From: Streptomyces sp. Ru71
GTDB lineage: Bacteria > Actinomycetota > Actinomycetes > Streptomycetales > Streptomycetaceae
Length of the DNA: 64,000 nucleotides
Assembly (NCBI RefSeq): GCF_002920535.1
Contig: NZ_PQSS01000022.1
Location: 1 to 64,000, forward strand
Direction: 5' to 3'
In this document: one piece after another, positions 48,554 to 56,114 of the stretch
Position numbering within the stretch: position 1 is the first letter of the stretch
Layout: each line of letters opens with the position of its first letter
Program-made: the position numbers and the translations under genes
The notes under the pieces: generated by a model
What the model was told of the DNA's origin: nothing
The model's database searches: none
Seen by the model: the letters and a program-made list of their open reading frames with translations, nothing else

Positions 48554-50041
48554 ATGGCCGACCCCAAGGGATTCATGACGACCCCCCGCCAGGACTGGCC
48601 GCGCCGGCCTGTCGAGGAGCGGGTGCGGGACTGGGACGAGGTGTACGTCCCCGGGGCGCTGCTGCCGATCATCAGCAAGCAGGCCGACCGATGCATGGAC
48701 TGCGGCATTCCGTTCTGCCACCACGCCTGCCCGCTCGGCAATCTCATCCCGGAGTGGAACGACCTGGTCTCCCGCGAGGACTGGCGGGCGGCGAGCGACC
48801 GGCTGCACGCGACGAACAACTTTCCCGAGTTCACCGGGCGGCTGTGCCCGGCGCCGTGCGAGGCGGGCTGTGTGCTGGCCATCAACCAGCCCGCCGTCAC
48901 GATCAAGAACGTCGAGTGCGCGATCGCCGACCGGGCCTGGGAGGAGGGGTTCACCCCGCCCCGGCCGCCGGACCGGCTGTCCGGGAAGACGGTCGCGGTG
49001 ATCGGCTCCGGGCCGACCGGGCTCGCCGCGGCCCAGCAGCTGACCCGGGCCGGGCACACGGTCGCCGTGTACGAGCGCGACGACCGGCTCGGCGGCCTCA
49101 TGCGGTACGGCATCCCCGCGTTCAAGATGGAGAAGCACCATCTGGAACGACGGCTGGAACAGATGCGGGCGGAGGGCACCAAGTTCCGTACGTCGACGGC
49201 CGTCGGCCGGGATGTCGGGGCCGAGGAACTGCGGGCGCGCTACGACGCGGTCGTGGTCGCCACCGGAGCCACCGCATGGCGGGAACTGCCGGTTCCGGGG
49301 CGTGAGTTGGCCGGTGTCCATCAGGCGATGGAGTATCTGCCGCCGGCCAACCGGGTGTGCGAGGGCGACCTCAACGTGTCGCCGCTGTCGGCCGCCGGCC
49401 GGCATGTCGTGATCGTCGGAGGCGGGGACACGGGAGCGGACTGCCTGGGCACGGCGGTGCGGCAGGGCGCGGCGTCCGTCACGCAGCTGGACATCTACGC
49501 CCAGCCTGGCGGCGAGCGCGACGAGGACACCGAGCCGTGGCCGACGTATCCGAAGATCTACCGTCTGTCCGCCGCGCACGAGGAGGCCCGCGAGCTGCGC
49601 ACGGCGCCCGCGGCGGACGCGGACGCGCGGCTGTTCGCGGCGTCGACGCTGCGGTTCACCGGCGACGCCGACGGGCATGTGCGGTCCCTGCACCTGGTCG
49701 AGGTGGACGCACAGCGCCGCCCGATGCCGGGCACGGAGAGGACGCTGCCCGCCGATCTGGTCCTGCTCGCCCTCGGCTTCTCGGGCCCGGACCGGGCCGA
49801 CGGCCTGATCGACCAGCTCGGCCTGGCCATGAACCCGCGGGGCACGATCGCGCGGGACGCGGGCTTCGCGACGAACGCCCCCGGGGTGTTCGCCGCCGGG
49901 GACGCCGCGCGCGGGCAGTCGCTGATCGTGTGGGCGATCGCGGAGGGACGGGCGGTCGCGGCGGCCGTCGACCGTTATCTGACGGGCAGCTCACGCCTTC
50001 CGGCGCCGATCGGGCCGTACGACCGCCCGATGGCCGTCTAG
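48554..50041 (+). CDS. gltD: Glutamate synthase small subunit (standalone)
   Basis: This 495-aa flavoprotein supplies electrons from NADPH to glutamate synthase. It has the N-terminal cysteine clusters for two [4Fe-4S] centres (CMDCGIPFCHHACPLGN, CPAPCEAGC), an FAD-binding VIGSGPTGLAAAQQL, a second dinucleotide site VIVGGGDTGADCLG, and the C-terminal GVFAAGDAARGQSLIVWAI. No gltB lies next to it, so it must pair with a large subunit elsewhere or serve another partner. The ATG at 48554 follows GAGGAAG. Confidence 0.94.
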   Translation: MADPKGFMTTPRQDWPRRPVEERVRDWDEVYVPGALLPIISKQADRCMDCGIPFCHHACPLGNLIPEWNDLVSREDWRAASDRLHATNNFPEFTGRLCPAPCEAGCVLAINQPAVTIKNVECAIADRAWEEGFTPPRPPDRLSGKTVAVIGSGPTGLAAAQQLTRAGHTVAVYERDDRLGGLMRYGIPAFKMEKHHLERRLEQMRAEGTKFRTSTAVGRDVGAEELRARYDAVVVATGATAWRELPVPGRELAGVHQAMEYLPPANRVCEGDLNVSPLSAAGRHVVIVGGGDTGADCLGTAVRQGAASVTQLDIYAQPGGERDEDTEPWPTYPKIYRLSAAHEEARELRTAPAADADARLFAASTLRFTGDADGHVRSLHLVEVDAQRRPMPGTERTLPADLVLLALGFSGPDRADGLIDQLGLAMNPRGTIARDAGFATNAPGVFAAGDAARGQSLIVWAIAEGRAVAAAVDRYLTGSSRLPAPIGPYDRPMAV

Positions 50042-50124
50042 GTCTCGCGCTCCGGCTGTGAGGAGAGCGTGTCGGTCAACTGGGTCTCAGCATCAGGGGG
50101 TTGATCGAAAAGCAGCAGTCGGGT

Positions 50125-50400
50125 TCAGGAGAGCAGGAAGTCCGCCACCCCCGCCTTCGCGCCCTCGATGAACGCGGTCATCTCGTCCGAGGTGTAGATC
50201 AGTGCGGGCCCGTCGGGGTCGGTGGACTGGCGGACGGCGATGCGGCCGTCGGCGAGCTTCATCGCCTCCAGGCAGTTGCCCCCGTTGCCACCGCTCCACG
50301 GCTTGTGCCAGCCCTCGCTGCCCAGCTCCCGGGCGGGCATGCCGTTGTATATCCGCTCGGCGCGGATCCGTGGGCGGGACGCGGACGTGGTGTGGTCCAT
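50125..50400 (-). CDS. DUF397 protein (WhiJ-associated small protein)
   Basis: This 91-aa protein carries the DUF397 core (W-HKPWSGGNGGNCLEAMKLADGRIAVRQSTDPDGPALIYTSDEMTAFIEGAKAGVADFL). Such proteins always accompany WhiJ-type XRE regulators in Streptomyces and are thought to oppose or gate them. Its ATG directly abuts the stop codon of the XRE gene (TGAATG), so the two are translationally coupled. Confidence 0.93.
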   Translation of the reverse strand: MDHTTSASRPRIRAERIYNGMPARELGSEGWHKPWSGGNGGNCLEAMKLADGRIAVRQSTDPDGPALIYTSDEMTAFIEGAKAGVADFLLS

Positions 50401-51261
50401 TCACAGCTCCTTGCGGAGATCCTCCAGGATCTCCTTCGTGCGATGTGCGGTCGCGGCATGTGCCGCCATGCGGTCCATGACCTCAAGATGGGCGGCCACC
50501 TCGGGACGCGCGTCGAGATAGACAGCGCCGGTCAGGTACTCGCTGTAGACCATGTCCGGGAGTTCCGGCATGGCGAAGCGGAAGAGCACGAACGGTCCGT
50601 ACGTGCCGGGATGCGGGCCGGCGGAGAACTCGGCGACCTGCAGCGTCACATGCGGCAGCTGTGTGGCGTCGAGCAGCTTCTCGATCTGGGCGCGCATCAC
50701 CTGAGCGGAGCCGACCGGGCGGCGCAGGACGGTTTCGTCCATCACCACCCACAGCCGGGGGGCGTCCTCACGGGCGAGCAGGTCCTGGCGCTGCATGCGC
50801 AGCGCGACATGCCGCTCGATGTCCTCGGGGCGGGTCTGGCCGATGGCGCCGGACCGCAGCACACCGCGCGCGTAGTCCTCGGTCTGCAGCAGACCGGGCA
50901 CGAAGTGCGGCTCGTACTGGCGGATCAGGGACGCCGCGCCCTCCAGGCTGACGTGCATGGAGAACCAGCCGGGCAGGATGTCGTGGAAGCGCTGCCACCA
51001 GCCGGGCCGGTTGGCGTCCTCCGCGAGCTGCACGAACGCGTCGGCCTCGTCGGCCTCGACGCCGTAGGCCTTCAGCAGCAGCTGGAGGTACGGGATCTTC
51101 AGCGCGACCTCGGCCATCTCCATACGGCGGACGGTGGCGGGGGCGACACGGAGGATGCGGGCAGCCTCCTCGCGCTTGAGCCCGGCGCGTTCCCGCAGGT
51201 CCAGCAGGCGCCGGCCGAGGACCACCTGTCCCACGGTCGGCGCGGACCGCGGCTCGCTCAC
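50401..51261 (-). CDS. WhiJ-like XRE regulator (DUF5753)
   Basis: This 286-aa protein has an N-terminal XRE helix-turn-helix (LRERAGLKREEAARILRVAPATVRRMEMAE) and the DUF5753 C-terminal domain (FVPGLLQTEDYARGVL, HVTLQVAEFSAGPHPGTYGPFVLFRF, PDMVYSEYLTGAVYLD). Many paralogues exist per Streptomyces genome; WhiJ itself represses development. GTG 51261 follows GTGGAGGTGGAG. It is divergent from an ATPase gene, with two dyads in the shared 248-bp region. Confidence 0.93.
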   Translation of the reverse strand: MSEPRSAPTVGQVVLGRRLLDLRERAGLKREEAARILRVAPATVRRMEMAEVALKIPYLQLLLKAYGVEADEADAFVQLAEDANRPGWWQRFHDILPGWFSMHVSLEGAASLIRQYEPHFVPGLLQTEDYARGVLRSGAIGQTRPEDIERHVALRMQRQDLLAREDAPRLWVVMDETVLRRPVGSAQVMRAQIEKLLDATQLPHVTLQVAEFSAGPHPGTYGPFVLFRFAMPELPDMVYSEYLTGAVYLDARPEVAAHLEVMDRMAAHAATAHRTKEILEDLRKEL

Positions 51262-51457
51262 GCTCCACCTCCACGAAGCGACGCAACTCAAGGGCGACGG
51301 GCCGCGCGGTGACGCGGGGCCCGGACGCATGCTGACAGCCTTGCGGCGCCATTCGAAGACCTATTCGAAGATCTGGGCAGACCTCCGCGATCCGAACTGG
51401 CGCCGCTCGACGTGCTGATGCGAGCAGTGTGCCACGACGCTTCGACGGCGCACACAG

Positions 51458-51493
51458 CACTCTGCAATTTCCAGAGTGACACTTGCCAAGTGT
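51458..51493. promoter_or_regulatory. Two adjacent dyads in the WhiJ-like intergenic region
   Basis: CACTCTG-N7-CAGAGTG (51458-51478) abuts ACACTTG-C-CAAGTGT (51479-51493). Both are perfect 7-bp dyads immediately upstream of the ATPase gene start, fitting an operator for the divergent XRE regulator. A direct repeat ATTCGAAGA near 51350-51370 lies on the other side. Confidence 0.6.
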
Positions 51494-51509
51494 TCAAGGC
51501 GGGGAGATA

Positions 51510-52298
51510 GTGGCAAGCGTGATTCCGTCCGCGCCCTTAGGAACAGACGCCGCCGCAGACCGGGCCGGTCTCGGTGCCGCCGCGGGAGCGAACCCCGCGG
51601 GGAAGGCTGCCGAGCGCCGGTTCCGTTTCGAGCTGGCCGCGCACCCGGGCTCCCCGGCGCGGGCCCGACATCTGACCCGGGCCCGGCTCACCGGCTGGTC
51701 GGTGGGCGAGGACACCTGCGACACGGCGGAACTGGTCATATCCGAGCTGGTCACCAACGCGATCGTGCACACGGCGAGCAGCCGCGTGGTGTGCGAGCTG
51801 CACGACCACGACGACACCGTGCGCATAGCCGTACGGGACGAGGGCTGCGCGCCCGGCGACCCGCGGCCGGCCGCGGGACAGCGGGGCGAGGCCGAACACG
51901 GGCGGGGACTGCTGCTGGTCGACGCGATGTGCCGCGCCTGGGGCGCCCAGGAGCACGGACCCGGCCTGCTGGTCTGGGCCGAGCTGCCGCGCCAGGCCGA
52001 CACGCCGGGCACCCCCGGCGAACCCCTCAACGACCTGGGCTGGGGCACCCGCCCCAAACCCGGCCCGAGCGACGGCTCGGGCGAGGGCGACGACAACGGC
52101 GACGAGGCCGAGGGCCACGCCCGGCCCAAGACCGGGGCCGCCGCAGCGAACAACGACGCCGCGCGACGCGAGGGCGGCAACGGGCGACTCGACGGCGACG
52201 CCGCTCGGCTCGACGGCGGTGCCGGGCCGATGACCGAAGCGTTCGCGCCCGACGGCCCGTGGGGGGCCGGGACGGGTCGCGAGAGGGGGAGGCCGTGA
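51510..52298 (+). CDS. HATPase_c (anti-sigma-factor-like) ATP-binding protein
   Basis: This 262-aa protein has a GHKL ATPase domain of the SpoIIAB/RsbW type at residues ~30-150: the N box ELVISELVTNAIVHT, G1 box VRDEGCAPGDPRP and G2 GEAEHGRGLLLVDAM. The remaining ~100 residues are acidic, Gly/Asp/Ala-rich and probably unstructured. It completes the ATPase-XRE-DUF397 trio. GTG 51510 lies 3 bp after GGGGAG; a second GTG three codons on is also possible. Confidence 0.88.
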   Translation: MASVIPSAPLGTDAAADRAGLGAAAGANPAGKAAERRFRFELAAHPGSPARARHLTRARLTGWSVGEDTCDTAELVISELVTNAIVHTASSRVVCELHDHDDTVRIAVRDEGCAPGDPRPAAGQRGEAEHGRGLLLVDAMCRAWGAQEHGPGLLVWAELPRQADTPGTPGEPLNDLGWGTRPKPGPSDGSGEGDDNGDEAEGHARPKTGAAAANNDAARREGGNGRLDGDAARLDGGAGPMTEAFAPDGPWGAGTGRERGRP

Positions 52299-52738
52299 GG
52301 CCCGCATCCGGCCACGGCCAGGTACTGACCATGAACACGCTCGTCCAGCTCACCCGCCGCGCGCACACGCCCGAGGCACCGCGCCGGCTCGCCGTGCCGG
52401 AGGGCATGACCGCCCCGCTCGGCTGCGACGCCGTGGCCGTGCCCGCCCGCTTCGGACCGCTGGTCCTGCCCCGTCTGCCACGCGTCGGATGCGTGTACGC
52501 CGACGAGGCGAACTGGTGGTGGATCGTCCCGTCCGACTCCGACTACGCCCTGGAGTGGCCGGCTCCCGCTCACTACGCCACCGGCGCGGTCCTGCCCGAC
52601 TCCGGCCCTCGGCCCGCCCCGGGCCTGATCCACCGACCGGACGACACGGTTCCATACACCCCGCCGATCCCGCTCTACCTGGCGTTGTGCCGCCTGACCG
52701 ACACGACCCCGGCCTGGTCGCGCCCGGTCAACGCGTGA
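52295..52738 (+). CDS. Hypothetical protein downstream of the ATPase
   Basis: This 147-aa product is not recognised. It overlaps the ATPase gene by 4 bp (GTGA) and has GGGGGAGG before its GTG, which supports a real, co-translated gene. Its visible character is a soluble protein rich in Pro and Trp (GCVYADEANWWWIVPSDSDYALEWP), with a middle segment conserved-looking in composition and a C-terminal CRLTDTTPAWSRPVNA. An internal ATG at 52331 is an alternative start. Its stop lies in a 26-bp direct repeat. Confidence 0.7.
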   Translation: MRPASGHGQVLTMNTLVQLTRRAHTPEAPRRLAVPEGMTAPLGCDAVAVPARFGPLVLPRLPRVGCVYADEANWWWIVPSDSDYALEWPAPAHYATGAVLPDSGPRPAPGLIHRPDDTVPYTPPIPLYLALCRLTDTTPAWSRPVNA

Positions 52739-52769
52739 CGCGGTCGCGCCCGATCAACGCGTGACGCCT
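52718..52769. repeat. 26-bp direct repeat across a stop codon
   Basis: A unit of the form GTCGCGCCCG(G/A)TCAACGCGTG occurs twice in tandem. The first copy contains the end of the hypothetical gene and the second is non-coding. Confidence 0.7.
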
Positions 52770-52857
52770 GGGGCCGGCGCGTGACGCCTGCGGCCGGTGC
52801 GTGATGCCTGCGGCCGGCGCGTGATGCCGGGGGCCGGCGCGTAACGCCCGCAGCGCG
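52758..52857. repeat. Five 20-bp tandem repeats
   Basis: Units beginning CGCGTGACGCCTG and ending GGCCGG repeat at 52758, 52778, 52798, 52818 and 52838; the fifth is diverged. They lie in the 324-bp gap before the ABC exporter. The remainder of that gap (52858-53010) is a C-rich tract of CGCACCCC-like words with no other feature. Confidence 0.8.
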
Positions 52858-53062
52858 CCCCAGGCCGAACCCGCCGGCTCGCGACTCCCCACCGCGCCCC
52901 ATCCCCGCGCACCTCCGCACCCCCGCCCCGCGCACCCCCGCGCACCCCTCCCCACCCGCGCACCCGCCGGCGCCCCGCACCCCCCGCTCCGCGCCCTCCC
53001 CCGCCCATGCCCCGCCCCGCGATAGTGACGGCCGGAAGGAACCGGTTGTCGGGGGAGGTCGG

Positions 53063-55036
53063 GTGGGCGGCGGCACGGACGACGCGGACCAGCGCGACGC
53101 GGCGGAACAGCGCGACGTGTCGGAGTCGGAGCGGCTCCTCTTCGGTGGGCCGCTGCGCTACGACATGGGCTGGAACCAGCACGTGGACGCGTTCCTGGAG
53201 CTGAACCTGCGCGCGATGGTCACCCGGCTGCCCGCCCTGCTCGGCTCCAGCCTCCGTCTCGCCCGCCAGGCCGACCGCCGGGCCACCCGCACGGTGCTGC
53301 TGGCCGAGGCCGGCCGGGGCGTCGGCCAGGCGGTCAGCCTGCTCGCGGTCAACAGCGTGCTGGCCCGCCTGCTCGGCGCCGGCCCACTGGAGACGCGCCT
53401 GCGCGGCGCCGTCCCGGCACTGGCCGCGCTGTCCGCCGTACTCCTCGTCTCCGCGCTGCTGAACGCCGCGTCGACGTACGCCACCGGGCGCCTTGAGCCC
53501 AAGGTGGAGCGCGTGGCGACGGAGCTGTACCTGGAGCGGGCGGCCAACGTGGAGCTGTCCGCGATCGAGGACCACGCCTTCCACAAGCTGCTGGACACGG
53601 CCCAGTACGGCGCCTCCTCCGCCCGCCGGATGATCATGTACGGCACACGTCTGGTGAACGCGGTGATCTCCCTGGTCGCGGCGGCCGGGGTGCTGACCGT
53701 GCTGCATCCGGCGCTGCTGCCGCTGCTGGTCACGATGACCCTGCCGAGCGCCTGGAGCTCGCTGACCGACGCCCGGCGCCGCTACGCGTCCTTCCACACC
53801 TGGGTGCAGCACGCCCGCGCCGGCCATCTGCTGAGCAGTCTGCTGACCGAGCCGCAGGCCGCGCCGGAGATCCGGGTGCACGGCGTGGGCCCCTTCCTGC
53901 TGCGCCACTTCCGCGCGATGTCGGAGACGGCGGAGGCCGAGCAGGCCCGGCTGGCCCGGCTCACCGCCCGCACCGGGCTGATCGCGGCCTCCTGGACGGG
54001 CCTGGCCACGGTGGCGACGTACGCCACCCTCGGTGCGCTGCTGCTCACGGGCGCGATGGCGCTGTCGGTGGCCGGCACCGCGGTGGTCGCGATCCGCAGC
54101 GGTGCGACGAGCCTCAACACCCTCGTGCTGGAGATCAACGAGCTGCACGAGGAGGCGCTGTTCGTCGGTGATCTGGAGCGGCTGTACGTCGAGGCGGCCG
54201 AGCGGGCCATTCCGGTGGGCGGGGTGCCGCTGCCCGAGGACCCCCGGGAGATCCGCCTCGAGAACGTCACGTTCCGCTACCCCGGCGACGCGGCCCGCCC
54301 GGCGCTGGACGACGTCACCCTCAGCCTCCCGCTCGGCCGGATCATCGCGCTGGTCGGGGAGAACGGTTCCGGCAAGACGACGCTGGTCAAGCTGCTCGCG
54401 GGGCTGTACCGGCCGGACGCCGGACGGATCATGTGGGACGACGTCGACGCCGCCCGGGCCGACCGGCGGCTGCTGGCCGAGCGGGTGGCGATGGTGGCGC
54501 AGGACTTCAAGCGGTGGCCGTTCACGGCCCGCGTCAACGTGGCGATCGGCCGCTCGTCCGCCCCGCTGACCGAGGAGCGGCTGGCCGAGTCGATCGCCCA
54601 GGCCGGTGCCCAGGACGTGGTGGCGGACCTGCCGCGCGGCCTGGACACGCTGCTGGCCAAGCACTTCTCCGGCGGCCATGAGCTGTCCGGCGGCCAGTGG
54701 CAGCGGCTCGGCATCGCCCGGGCGGCCTACCGGCGCGGGCGCATCCTGATCGTGGACGAGCCGACCGCGGCGCTGGACGCGCGGGCGGAGGTGGAGGTCT
54801 TCGACAAGATCCGCGCCCTGGCCGCCGCCGGGCAGACGGTCGTACTGATCACGCACCGGCTGGCGTCGGTGCGCCACGCCGACCTGGTGCACGTGCTGGA
54901 CCAGGGCCGGGTGGCGGAGACCGGCACACCGGAGGAGCTGCTGGCGAAGGGAGGGGTGTACGCGGAGCTGTACGCGCTCCAGGCGGAGCAGTTCATGCTG
55001 AAGGTGCCCGCCCCGAGGAGTTCGGCGGCGGGCTGA
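53063..55036 (+). CDS. ABC exporter, fused membrane and ATPase domains
   Basis: This 657-aa half-transporter has an N-terminal six-span membrane domain (residues ~60-370) and a C-terminal ATPase with Walker A GENGSGKTT, signature LSGGQWQR, Walker B ILIVDEPTAALD and H-loop ITHRLAS. It would work as a dimer, exporting lipid, peptide or drug. The sequence HELSGGQWQR and the large coupling region resemble actinobacterial multidrug exporters of lantibiotic clusters, but no precursor peptide gene is visible nearby. GTG 53063 follows GGGGGAGG. Confidence 0.9.
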   Translation: MGGGTDDADQRDAAEQRDVSESERLLFGGPLRYDMGWNQHVDAFLELNLRAMVTRLPALLGSSLRLARQADRRATRTVLLAEAGRGVGQAVSLLAVNSVLARLLGAGPLETRLRGAVPALAALSAVLLVSALLNAASTYATGRLEPKVERVATELYLERAANVELSAIEDHAFHKLLDTAQYGASSARRMIMYGTRLVNAVISLVAAAGVLTVLHPALLPLLVTMTLPSAWSSLTDARRRYASFHTWVQHARAGHLLSSLLTEPQAAPEIRVHGVGPFLLRHFRAMSETAEAEQARLARLTARTGLIAASWTGLATVATYATLGALLLTGAMALSVAGTAVVAIRSGATSLNTLVLEINELHEEALFVGDLERLYVEAAERAIPVGGVPLPEDPREIRLENVTFRYPGDAARPALDDVTLSLPLGRIIALVGENGSGKTTLVKLLAGLYRPDAGRIMWDDVDAARADRRLLAERVAMVAQDFKRWPFTARVNVAIGRSSAPLTEERLAESIAQAGAQDVVADLPRGLDTLLAKHFSGGHELSGGQWQRLGIARAAYRRGRILIVDEPTAALDARAEVEVFDKIRALAAAGQTVVLITHRLASVRHADLVHVLDQGRVAETGTPEELLAKGGVYAELYALQAEQFMLKVPAPRSSAAG

Positions 55037-55058
55037 CCTGCGGCAGGCGGCGCGATCG

Positions 55059-55235
55059 TCACTCGCCGGCGTCCCCGCTCCGGACGATCACCAGGAACGT
55101 GTCCGTCGCGAGGTCCATGACAACCTCGGCGGGCAGACCTTCCAGTCGCCGCGCGTGCGCGAACTCCTCCGCGGGCCACGATCCGCGCGGCCCGCCTGCG
55201 GGAAAGCGTTCGAGCACGGTTCGCCCGTTCACCAT
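55059..55235 (-). CDS. Small conserved-looking hypothetical protein
   Basis: This 58-aa product (MVNGRTVLERFPAGGPRG...VVMDLATDTFLVIVRSGDAGE) is unrecognised. It is supported by a near-perfect ribosome site (GGAGGT, 5 nt before ATG 55235) and by being convergent with the exporter. The C-terminal half alternates hydrophobic residues like a beta hairpin. The 55251-55409 space beyond it shows only TTGACG-like words. Confidence 0.6.
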   Translation of the reverse strand: MVNGRTVLERFPAGGPRGSWPAEEFAHARRLEGLPAEVVMDLATDTFLVIVRSGDAGE

Positions 55236-55409
55236 CTCGCACCTCCACAAAACGTTGACGTGTAGGAGTTAACGCCCTGCGGAGGCCCAACGGCTCGGTC
55301 AGTGACACGACTGAGACGTAGGTGACACGCGTTCAATGCGGACCGTGAAATTCCGCGTACGGACCGCACGCGTCCGATACGAAACGTGGCAGCTCTCGTA
55401 CGAAGCGTG

Positions 55410-56057
55410 TCAGCCGTCGTACTCGTCGTGGTAGCGCACCGGCTCCCTCTTGGCCCCCTCCCGGCCCAGTGCCGTGAGGTCCAGCAGGCTCCCCGTGGAG
55501 CCCACCTCGTCGAGAACTCCCTCGTACGCCGAGTAGGTGTGGAAGACCCGGTCGTGCTCCCGCAGGAAGCAGCTGATCCCCGGCCGCTCGGCGAGGGAGC
55601 CGTCATCCTGCTCGACGGTCACCTCGAAGTCCTGGTTGAAGTCGGTCTCGTACGAGGAGTACCAGGGCAGCGTCCATCCCATCCGCGCCTTGAACGGCAG
55701 GATGCGGGTGAACGGCGCCCGGGAGACCGCCACGAACGACGTTCCCCTGGCGTGGAGATGGGCGAGATGCCCCACTTGGTCCAGAAATGCGGAGCAGTTC
55801 CGGCAGCCGCCCTCCCACTCGGGCGCGAACATGAAGTGGTGGACGACGAGTTGCTCGCGCCCGTCGAAGAGGTCGAGGAGCGTCGCCTTGCCGTCGCCGC
55901 CCTCGAAGACGTACTCCTTGTCGACCTCCACCATCGGCAGCCGGCGCCGCTCAGCGCTCAACGCCTCGCGCGCGCGGATCACGGCCTTCTCCTTGACCAG
56001 CAGTTCCTCGCGCGCCGCGCGCCACTGCTCACGCGTGACGACTTCCGGAAGCGACAT
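55410..56057 (-). CDS. DUF899 thioredoxin-like protein
   Basis: This 215-aa protein has the DUF899 pattern: LPEVVTREQWRAAREELLVKEK at the start, then YVFEGGDG, the redox-type motif GGCRNCSAF, SRAPFTRILPFKARMGWTLPWYSS and GISCFLREHDRVFHTYSAYERG-like VFHTYSAYEG. The fold is thioredoxin-like with a likely disulfide role; the substrate is unknown. The ATG at 56057 follows AGGAGG. Confidence 0.93.
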   Translation of the reverse strand: MSLPEVVTREQWRAAREELLVKEKAVIRAREALSAERRRLPMVEVDKEYVFEGGDGKATLLDLFDGREQLVVHHFMFAPEWEGGCRNCSAFLDQVGHLAHLHARGTSFVAVSRAPFTRILPFKARMGWTLPWYSSYETDFNQDFEVTVEQDDGSLAERPGISCFLREHDRVFHTYSAYEGVLDEVGSTGSLLDLTALGREGAKREPVRYHDEYDG

Positions 56058-56114
56058 GGGCCCCTCCTGTGCAACGGTCCGTTCCCAGGAGGTGACCGAC
56101 GGTCCGCGCGGAAC

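Noticed and set aside
55300..55330. GTCAGTGAC near 55300 as a sixth PafBC-type promoter
   Set aside because: The downstream hexamer at N8 is GAGACG, not TANNNT, and no gene start follows.
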